Of a stretch of DNA of 7,589 nucleotides, positions 1 to 5,052 are shown piece after piece. The position numbers were made by a program, and so were the translations under genes. The first letter of the stretch is position 1; the number at the start of each line of letters is the position of its first letter. The notes below the pieces were generated by a model that was not told where the DNA came from, made no database searches, and saw nothing but the letters and a program-made list of their open reading frames with translations. The DNA lies in NCBI GenBank assembly GCA_039820425.1, contig JBCBQD010000270.1, positions 1-7,589 on the forward strand, given 5' to 3'. The stretch comes from SIO4C1 sp039820425 (GTDB lineage Bacteria; Cyanobacteriota; Cyanobacteriia; Phormidesmidales; Phormidesmidaceae).

Positions 1-10
1 TTACATAAGG

Positions 11-59
11 TGGAGGGTAATGGGTGGAGGGTAATGGGTGGTTGGTGGGGAAAGGGTAG
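11..59. repeat. G-rich heptamer tandem repeat with G-quadruplex motif
   Basis: The heptamers TGGAGGG and TAATGGG alternate as an exact duplicated 14-mer (11-24 and 25-38), followed by degenerate units of the same period (TGGTTGG, TGGGGAA, AGGGTAG). The + strand thereby has four GGG runs at 15-17, 22-24, 29-31 and 36-38, each separated by a 4-nt loop, which fits the standard intramolecular G-quadruplex pattern. Further G-runs follow at 47-50 and 54-56. Short tandem heptamers are a known feature of cyanobacterial intergenic DNA. Confidence 0.8.
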
Positions 60-62
60 ATT

Positions 63-139
63 AAACCTGGAACCTAAAACCTAAGCCCCAGAACTTATGA
101 CCTGAAACCTAAAATCCAAAATCCAAAATCTAAAATCTA
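63..139. repeat. AAAYCTA-type heptamer tandem repeat
   Basis: Eleven consecutive 7-bp units can be read in phase from 63. They are degenerate at first (AAACCTG, GAACCTA, AAACCTA, AGCCCCA, GAACTTA, TGACCTG) and then regular (AAACCTA, AAATCCA twice, AAATCTA twice). The consensus is close to AAAYCTA. The gradient from degenerate to exact units suggests that the right-hand end is the younger part. This matches the short tandemly repeated heptamers widely seen between genes in cyanobacteria. It is out of phase with the G-rich block on its left. Confidence 0.8.
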
Positions 140-306
140 AAAAACCTTCCCTGGATTATCAAATCTTTGTTGATGAATAAAGAAAGCATAGATATTTCTG
201 AGCTTTAATGTCGTTTTAAGGTTGGGCTCAGAAAACTAATCTAGGGTCGCTGGGATGGGGATTTTGATGTTTATAGCTCCGGTAAGTTCATAAGCCAGGT
301 TTTTCA

Positions 307-1272
307 ATGGTTTCAATCTTTATTTTGACCCACAACGAGGAATTAGATATTGCGGCCTGTATTGAATCAGCCCTGGCCTGTGATGGTTGTGATGATATCG
401 TTGTGGTCGATTCGTTTAGCTGCGATCGCACCGTCGAAATCGCCCAGCAGTATCCCGTTCGCGTCATCCAGCACGCCTTTGAAAGCCATGGCAAGCAGCG
501 CACCTGGATGTTGCAAAATGTACCTACCAAGCACGGGTGGGTTTACATCCTCGAAGCCGATGAGCGGATGACGCCAGAACTTTTTGCCGAATGCTTTGAG
601 GCCAGCCAATCAGGTCAGCCCATTGGCTACTATGCTGCCGAGCGGGTGATGTTTATGAACCACTGGATTCGCCACAGCACCCAGTATCCGCGCTATCAGA
701 TGCGCCTGTTTGACAAGCAAAAGGTCTGGTTTGACGACTATGGCCACACCGAGCGTGAAGTTTGTAATGGTCCCACCGGTTTTCTCAAGGAAACCTATCC
801 CCACTACACCTCGGGCAAAGGCTTTAGCCGCTGGTTCGAGAAACACAATCGCTACTCCAGCGACGAAGCACGAGAAACGGTAGAGCAGCTCTCACAGGGC
901 AGTGTTAGCTGGGGTACCCTCCTTTTCGGTCACAATGAAGTCGAGCGGCGGCGAGCGCTAAAAGACCTGTCCTTGCGTATGCCCTTGCGCCCCCTGGTGC
1001 GGTTCATCTATATGTACTTCTTTTTAGGGGGCATTTTAGACGGGCGAGCGGGGTTTACCTGGTGTACCCTACAAGCCTTTTACGAATACATGATCACTCT
1101 GAAGGTGTGGGAGCTACAGCAGAGTCAACCGGTTGCCCCTGCCCCTAAACCCGATTTGTCAAGCCCTTCACCACAGCCAGACACCCCTCCGGTGGCCGAT
1201 AGCAGCTATGTGAGTGAATACACCTTAAATGGTCATGCGGCTTCTCCATCCGCAGAGTTACTTTCTCGTTAG
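307..1272 (+). CDS. Family 2 glycosyltransferase (WaaE/KdtX-like)
   Basis: This 321-residue protein probably transfers a sugar from a nucleotide-sugar to a lipid-linked or polysaccharide acceptor at the cytoplasmic membrane face. The GT-A fold starts at once with the first beta strand (SIFILTHNEE, residues 3-12). D35 and D40 in VVVDSFSCD are the expected nucleotide-contacting acidic residues, and EAD at 83-85 occupies the metal-binding DXD position. GHTERE (146-151) is a likely catalytic-base region. Residues 223-265 (PLRPLVRFIYMYFF...LDGRAGF) match the C-terminal helix pattern of WaaE/KdtX-type LPS-core transferases and may contact the membrane. A proline-rich tail (about 272-295) looks like a disordered extra. 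The ATG at 307 is the only usable start, since an in-frame TAA lies at 283-285; AGG at 297-299 is a weak ribosome site. The stop overlaps the stop of the converging regulator gene. The exact sugar and acceptor cannot be told. Confidence 0.9.
   Translation: MVSIFILTHNEELDIAACIESALACDGCDDIVVVDSFSCDRTVEIAQQYPVRVIQHAFESHGKQRTWMLQNVPTKHGWVYILEADERMTPELFAECFEASQSGQPIGYYAAERVMFMNHWIRHSTQYPRYQMRLFDKQKVWFDDYGHTEREVCNGPTGFLKETYPHYTSGKGFSRWFEKHNRYSSDEARETVEQLSQGSVSWGTLLFGHNEVERRRALKDLSLRMPLRPLVRFIYMYFFLGGILDGRAGFTWCTLQAFYEYMITLKVWELQQSQPVAPAPKPDLSSPSPQPDTPPVADSSYVSEYTLNGHAASPSAELLSR
422..429. repeat. HIP1 octamer
   Basis: A perfect GCGATCGC, the highly iterated palindrome typical of many cyanobacterial genomes, lies inside the glycosyltransferase gene. 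It serves mainly as a lineage marker here. Confidence 0.85.
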
Positions 1273-1871
1273 TTTTTATGCTCAGGGCAATCTAACCGTA
1301 AGTCGAGATCCCCAAACGGAGCATCGACCAGCTGGCAGTGGTGGGGTCGGTGCGGGTCATCATAAACATTCGGACTAAAGTACTGACAGGTCAGACACAT
1401 GCGGGCAACCGGGATTTTCTTGTGGGTTTGTAATTTTTGAATCATCTTGGTCAGTCCTTTGAAGATCACGGCTTGCTCTTCTGCGGAAAGATCTTCGACG
1501 GCGGCCAGCAGAAAATCGGGCCATTGGGCAGCCTGGATAGCTTGTTGCTCACCTTCGGGGGTCAGGCGAATTGCAATGGCTCGGCGGTCGTCCGCAGCTT
1601 GCTCTCGGACCACCAGCTTTTTTTTAACCAGGGCCGCGACGGCATCGCTGGCTGTGGCTGGACTGACGGCCAACTCCTGGGCCACCCCTGACAGTCGGAT
1701 GCCTTGGGAGTGCGATCTTAAAGTTGTTAAAATTTGCCCCTGGGTTGGCGTCAGCCCTTGAGCCTCAGCCCCTTGCCAGGCCTGGCTGCGCAGGGCAACA
1801 CCGAGCTTAAACAACCCAGTAATCAGTCTCTGCTCAAGGGGCTCATTGATCGTATCGAAGGGATTCTCCAT
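1269..1871 (-). CDS. MarR-family regulator with C-terminal Cys/His module
   Basis: This is a 200-residue winged-helix repressor-type protein, counted from the ATG at 1871. An N-terminal dimerisation helix (about 10-35) precedes the DNA-binding region at about 45-107, which includes LSGVAQELAVSPATASDAVA as the helix-turn-helix and the wing REQAADDRRAIAIRLTPEG with the DDRR signature of MarR proteins. After the usual C-terminal dimer helices comes an unusual tail: CLTC (C159, C162), HHC (H177, H178, C179) and DCPEH (C195, H198), which suggests a zinc or iron site or a thiol sensor. The frame stays open back to a TTG at 2003 (244 residues), with another ATG at 1931; I prefer 1871 because the family fold begins there, although no clear ribosome site precedes any of the three. 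It lies downstream of the secreted-protein gene on the same strand with no visible terminator between, so the two may share the promoter at 2923-2951 and its palindromes. Confidence 0.88.
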   Translation of the reverse strand: MENPFDTINEPLEQRLITGLFKLGVALRSQAWQGAEAQGLTPTQGQILTTLRSHSQGIRLSGVAQELAVSPATASDAVAALVKKKLVVREQAADDRRAIAIRLTPEGEQQAIQAAQWPDFLLAAVEDLSAEEQAVIFKGLTKMIQKLQTHKKIPVARMCLTCQYFSPNVYDDPHRPHHCQLVDAPFGDLDLRLDCPEHKN

Positions 1872-1883
1872 TGAGTGTGCTGT

Positions 1884-1891
1884 GCGATCGC
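1884..1891. repeat. HIP1 octamer
   Basis: A second perfect GCGATCGC lies about 12 bp upstream of the preferred start codon of the MarR-type gene. It is a cyanobacterial marker; no regulatory role is implied by the sequence. Confidence 0.85.
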
Positions 1892-2024
1892 AATAAGCAG
1901 ACAGGATCACCGCTTGGCTTGTCTGACCCATAGAATAGCCCAAAGCTTCAATAATTAGCGACTCAACCTGTGCGTCTGGTCGGTGCCCCAACCACTCTGC
2001 CAATATAGTGTATCGAGCAGCATT

Positions 2025-2825
2025 CTAACTGACAGAGTCTACTGAGAAGGGCAGACTTAAATCACCCGACTGAACATCGTAGACTTCATAAACCCCCAGC
2101 AGCGGCAGAGCATCATCAGCCGTATTGACCTGCATATAAGCCGTGACCGCATCGTAGTTAAAGTCAATGTTGTTATTAACACGCTGAGCGGGCACTAACA
2201 CCTTGAGCGTATCTTCCTGGGTCAGCACCGAAAATCCAGGGGAATCTATATACATCGGCATCCCTGGATTGGTGGGTGGTAGCATAACGCTGTCGTCTTC
2301 TGGCGAAAATTGTTGAACAGAGAGTCCACCAGCGACGCGATCATCCGGGGTTAACACCACCCAGTGGGCATGAAAAACAACACCATCATTGTCATATTGG
2401 CGATCATTATCTTCATCCCATAGGGGGGTATCATCAAAATCTGGATGAGACGTGACCGCCAATGCAACAACCCCATCAGTACCCGAAAAGCCTATAGCTT
2501 CAGGACTTAGGGTGGTTGGAAAAACATATCCGAGCACAGGGGCTCCTTCTAACTGACCGGCCGGAGTGGGCAAGGTTTGACCTACTGTGCCGTTGACGGT
2601 TTGCTCAAACACCAGCAAGTCTAAATCTCTCAGATAGCTCACCTGAGTTGAGTTAATCTCCAGATCAGCAGAACTGGCTATCGGGGTAATTTTCTGGGCG
2701 ATGCGGGGCGGAGAGGCTTGAACGACATCCCCTTGGGTTGCGACTACAGGTGAGTAGGCAAACAGCACAGCACTGATAGTCACAACCAGCGCAAAAAAAC
2801 CTTTAAGCCAAGATTTCAGTTTCAT
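2025..2825 (-). CDS. Secreted protein of unknown function
   Basis: I cannot assign this 266-residue protein to a named family. It begins with a clear Sec signal peptide: positively charged MKLKSWLK, a hydrophobic core at 9-23 and a likely cleavage after SPVVA (residue 29), so the mature protein of about 237 residues should be periplasmic or extracellular. There is no lipobox and no cysteine at all. The mature part looks like a compact beta-rich domain. A central acidic and histidine-rich stretch stands out (SHPDFDD at 126-132, DEDNDRQYDNDG at 137-148, HAH at 152-154); the DxDxD spacing and paired histidines could bind calcium or a transition metal, but this is inference. The stretch LPPTNPGMPMYIDSPGF (182-198) has the look of a conserved loop. 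A GGAG ribosome site precedes the ATG. It is the first gene behind a strong promoter with an operator-like double palindrome, and the MarR-type gene follows on the same strand. Confidence 0.85.
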   Translation of the reverse strand: MKLKSWLKGFFALVVTISAVLFAYSPVVATQGDVVQASPPRIAQKITPIASSADLEINSTQVSYLRDLDLLVFEQTVNGTVGQTLPTPAGQLEGAPVLGYVFPTTLSPEAIGFSGTDGVVALAVTSHPDFDDTPLWDEDNDRQYDNDGVVFHAHWVVLTPDDRVAGGLSVQQFSPEDDSVMLPPTNPGMPMYIDSPGFSVLTQEDTLKVLVPAQRVNNNIDFNYDAVTAYMQVNTADDALPLLGVYEVYDVQSGDLSLPFSVDSVS

Positions 2826-2833
2826 AAAACTTA

Positions 2834-2837
2834 CTCC
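2834..2837 (-). promoter_or_regulatory. Ribosome binding site of the secreted-protein gene
   Basis: On the minus strand GGAG lies 8 nt before the ATG at 2825. It is the clearest Shine-Dalgarno sequence in the window and fixes the start of the secreted protein, in agreement with its signal peptide. Confidence 0.7.
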
Positions 2838-2889
2838 AATGGGTTTACAAACAGAACAAACGGCAATGGTCAGGGACTAATTGTCGGAT

Positions 2890-2926
2890 TTATTTAGGAA
2901 TCCTAATTAATAGGACTCCTAAATAA
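2890..2926. promoter_or_regulatory. Double palindromic operator, probably for the MarR-type protein
   Basis: Two near-identical palindromes lie side by side: TTAGGA-A-TCCTAA (2894-2906, perfect 13-mer) and TAGGA-C-TCCTA (2911-2921, perfect 11-mer), with centres 16 bp apart. Together they form a larger dyad in which TTATTTAGGA (2890-2899) is exactly matched by TCCTAAATAA (2917-2926). The right half overlaps the -10 hexamer of the minus-strand promoter and the rest covers the predicted start of transcription and first transcribed bases, the classical place for a MarR repressor. That the regulator encoded one gene downstream binds here is inference from position and symmetry. Confidence 0.7.
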
Positions 2927-2951
2927 TAGTTCCAGGGAAATCGCGCGTCAA
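2923..2951 (-). promoter_or_regulatory. Sigma70-type promoter of the secreted protein / MarR unit
   Basis: Read on the minus strand, TTGACG (2946-2951) is separated by exactly 17 bp from TATTAT (2923-2928). Each hexamer matches the sigma70 consensus at five of six positions. Transcription would start near 2916, inside the second palindrome, giving a leader of roughly 90 nt before the ATG at 2825. This is the best promoter in the window. Confidence 0.75.
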
Positions 2952-2979
2952 GGTGCTCCTGGATAAACTATTGTTCGAC

Positions 2980-2993
2980 ATCCTCATGAGGAT
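2980..2993. promoter_or_regulatory. 14-bp perfect palindrome
   Basis: ATCCTCATGAGGAT is self-complementary over its whole length. It lies about 30 bp upstream of the -35 hexamer of the minus-strand promoter, where an activator could bind. It differs in sequence from the double palindrome at the -10 region, so it would be a site for another protein, if it is a site at all. Confidence 0.35.
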
Positions 2994-3070
2994 TGCCCTG
3001 ATTGCCTTTGAGACTCAAGACATGCTCCAGTAAATCCTCTGCTCTCAGTTATTGGATTGTACGTAGCGTG

Positions 3071-3107
3071 CATTGCTCAGCATTGCACAGCATTGCACAG
3101 GCCTGTG
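3071..3107. repeat. Triple 10-bp direct repeat ending in a palindrome
   Basis: CATTGCTCAG, CATTGCACAG and CATTGCACAG follow each other without gaps from 3071 to 3100, with one base different in the first copy. The last copy runs into CACAGGCCTGTG (3096-3107), a perfect 12-bp palindrome. A 10-bp period places each copy on the same face of the helix, which would suit cooperative protein binding, but slippage could also have made it. Confidence 0.65.
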
Positions 3108-3128
3108 TGGGTAGCTTTTACTACTTAT

Positions 3129-3158
3129 CTCCGCATCAAGATGCGGAGGTATAACCTC
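3129..3158. repeat. Perfect hairpin with an overlapping alternative stem
   Basis: CTCCGCATC (3129-3137) and GATGCGGAG (3140-3148) are exact inverted copies separated by only two bases. The last bases of the right arm also form a second palindrome, GAGGT-ATA-ACCTC (3146-3158), so the two stems exclude each other. No run of T follows on either strand, so it is not an ordinary intrinsic terminator. If transcribed from the right, or from a far-upstream start for the membrane gene, it could act as a leader structure; as DNA it could be a protein site. Confidence 0.5.
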
Positions 3159-3318
3159 TAAGAATCAAATAGGATAGCAAGTTATTCAGAGACTATTTTG
3201 AAAAATTTCAATTTAAGAAGGAATTTGCGATAGCTTTATGGTGAATTTAGTGCTTTTACAGACGTAATCTTTAATTTCAAGAACCTATTGTGCGAATTTC
3301 AGCACAGGGTTGTGACTT

Positions 3319-5052
3319 ATGCAGGTATTTGAGTCCCATGCTGCTCATACGCCGGTATTAAATCAGTTTTCTAGGAGCCGCCCTTTTAGCCCGTTAGAGA
3401 ACGGCATGTTTATTGCGCTGATCGGACTGTTTTTGCTGCCGATCTGGCTGTTTGACTATCTCCCCTTGCAAGATGGCCCGATACATATTCACACGGCTGA
3501 TATTTTGCATGGATTTCTCACTGGCCATCAGTCAATTTTTCAAGACTATTACGTAACCAATCTGCAGCTTGCCCCTAATTGGACAGCGCAGGTGATTTTA
3601 ACAGGGCTGATGTTTTTGACATCCCCTATCCTGGCTGAGAAATTATTGCTTTCTAGCTATGTGATTTTGTTACCGTTTGCCTTTCGCTATGCGCTTAATG
3701 CGACTCGGTCTGACTCATTTGCCCCGCCGTTTCTGGCCTTTTTAGCGTTTCCCTTTTGCTATAACCTGGCTTTTAACATGGGCTTTTATAATTTTGCCTA
3801 TAGCCTGGTCGTGTTTCTCTTTGCAATCGGATACTGGTTAAAGCACCGCAGCCATCTTCGCCCGATTCAAACTGGCGTGCTGCTGCTGCTGATTTTGGGG
3901 CTTTACTTTACCCACTTGTTCTCATTTATCGTTTTTGGGATTGTCGTGGGGGGACTGACTCTATTGAGTGCCATGGGCATTGTGTTAAAGTGTCGTCGGG
4001 CTGCCCTACTCTCTCTTAAGCCGTTTTTTATAAAAACAACCCTGCCAACTGGGTTAGCTCTGTCCCCCGCTAGCCTAATTTGCCTACATTTTCTGAGTCA
4101 AAATTCTACAGGATCTACAGGGCCTAAATGGGCTAACTCAATATTCGACAACCTGCGATTGGGTAGTTTGCTAACGCTGAGTTCTTTAGTGTCTCGCAGC
4201 GGTCTTGAAATCTTTTTGTCAACCGCGATTGTATTGCTGCTGGTGGGCTTATCTGCCTACTGGCTAGTGCAAAAAAGGGCCTCTCTCCAACTGACTGATA
4301 TAGATGGGTTATTGGCCGTAACGATTGTTTTGTTGGGGGTCTATTTGGCTGCGCCCAAAGCCCTATCAGGCAGCGTCACGATTAAAGACAGAGTACTGCT
4401 TTACCCCTTTCTAACCTTGATGCTCTGGCTGTCAGCGAGAGACTATAGGCGGTCTCTTCGTCAAGGGATAAAGTGGCTGCTGGTCTTTATCTCGTCAATG
4501 TTGCTGATCGTTCAGACAATGACCTATGCCTATCTAAATGACTACTTGACTGAATACATCTCTACAGCCCCCTTCATTGAAAAGAATTCTACCCTGCTGG
4601 CGATTAATTTCCCAACCCCTCGAGAGCCTGCTATGAGAACACCGGATGAGCCTGACCTGTGGCGTCCGCACCAATTTGTGCGCCCCTGGCAGATCAACAC
4701 CTTTATCAACGTCTCCGGATACGTAGCGGTGGCGAGACAGGCTGTTTTACTCAACAACTATCAGGCTAATGCAGATTATTTTCCCGTCAATTTTCAGCCT
4801 GAGCTGAATCCATTCAAAGTCTTAGAGACGGAGGATTGGCGTCTCCTTGGAAAACCCTATGTCAATATTGTGGGCTACACAGACAGGACGGGACGCCCGA
4901 TCGACTACGTTTCGATCTGGCGCACGTCTGATTATCCGCTTCAAGAAGACGGGGCACAGGCAATTTTTCAGCAGCTTTTTAGCGCATACGACCTGATTTA
5001 TACCTCACCCCAGCGGGGCTACGCTCAGCTCTATCGTCGAAAGAATGGGTAG
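3319..5052 (+). CDS. Polytopic membrane protein, GT-C glycosyltransferase-like
   Basis: This 577-residue protein has about ten to twelve hydrophobic segments between residues 28 and 402 and a soluble C-terminal part (about 410-577). The architecture resembles GT-C enzymes, which use polyprenyl-phosphate sugars to glycosylate lipids, glycans or proteins on the outer face of the membrane. The first segment (28-46) is followed by an outside loop with LPLQDGPIHIHTADIL (48-63); D52 of the DGPxH motif sits where GT-C enzymes carry their catalytic acidic residue. NLQLAPNW (81-88) belongs to the same loop, and a KDR motif (356-358) precedes a late membrane helix. The C-terminal part contains a likely conserved end (YDLIYTSPQRGYAQLYRR). 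AGGG at 3306-3309 is a modest ribosome site for the ATG. The gene appears more AT-rich than recJ and overlaps the recJ 3' end antisense. No substrate can be named; a non-enzymatic membrane protein is possible. Confidence 0.8.
   Translation: MQVFESHAAHTPVLNQFSRSRPFSPLENGMFIALIGLFLLPIWLFDYLPLQDGPIHIHTADILHGFLTGHQSIFQDYYVTNLQLAPNWTAQVILTGLMFLTSPILAEKLLLSSYVILLPFAFRYALNATRSDSFAPPFLAFLAFPFCYNLAFNMGFYNFAYSLVVFLFAIGYWLKHRSHLRPIQTGVLLLLILGLYFTHLFSFIVFGIVVGGLTLLSAMGIVLKCRRAALLSLKPFFIKTTLPTGLALSPASLICLHFLSQNSTGSTGPKWANSIFDNLRLGSLLTLSSLVSRSGLEIFLSTAIVLLLVGLSAYWLVQKRASLQLTDIDGLLAVTIVLLGVYLAAPKALSGSVTIKDRVLLYPFLTLMLWLSARDYRRSLRQGIKWLLVFISSMLLIVQTMTYAYLNDYLTEYISTAPFIEKNSTLLAINFPTPREPAMRTPDEPDLWRPHQFVRPWQINTFINVSGYVAVARQAVLLNNYQANADYFPVNFQPELNPFKVLETEDWRLLGKPYVNIVGYTDRTGRPIDYVSIWRTSDYPLQEDGAQAIFQQLFSAYDLIYTSPQRGYAQLYRRKNG

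Larger units (their letters stand above)
1..306. other. Non-coding region upstream of the glycosyltransferase gene
   Basis: No open reading frame with protein-like character is visible here. The first half holds two blocks of period-7 repeats, listed separately. The second half (about 150-306) is ordinary AT-leaning sequence that should contain the promoter of the glycosyltransferase gene, but I find no convincing -35/-10 pair; TTATAG at 271-276 is only a weak -10 candidate. An in-frame TAA at 283-285 shows that the downstream gene cannot start further upstream. Confidence 0.7.
2826..3318. other. 493-bp intergenic region between divergent genes
   Basis: This gap separates the divergently transcribed secreted-protein and membrane-protein genes. 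No convincing small gene is seen in it. It holds a minus-strand promoter with overlapping palindromes (2890-2951), a 14-bp palindrome (2980-2993), a triple 10-bp repeat ending in a 12-bp palindrome (3071-3107) and a perfect hairpin with an overlapping alternative stem (3129-3158). The right-hand part, about 3160-3300, is AT-rich and presumably contains the promoter of the membrane-protein gene, but no good -35/-10 pair could be picked. The short palindrome TTGAAA-AA-TTTCAA lies at 3198-3211. Confidence 0.75.

Noticed and set aside
1236..1254. TGCGG/CCGCA stem near the end of the glycosyltransferase gene, as a possible terminator
   Set aside because: The stem has only 5 bp with a 9-nt loop, lies inside coding sequence, and the nearest T-run is about 20 bases away.
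1437..1761. Two + strand open frames opposite the MarR-type gene
   Set aside because: The minus-strand frame encodes a clear MarR fold; the opposite frames are low-complexity shadows of it.
1960..2003. Minus-strand stretch GGCAGAGTGGTTGGGGC followed by AGGTTGAGTC, which resembles the D-arm and T-arm of a tRNA
   Set aside because: The distance between the two parts is too short, the T-loop lacks the TTC core, and no acceptor stem can be paired.
3129..3148. Hairpin CTCCGCATC/GATGCGGAG as an intrinsic terminator
   Set aside because: Neither strand has a T-run after the stem, and the flanking genes are transcribed away from this gap.
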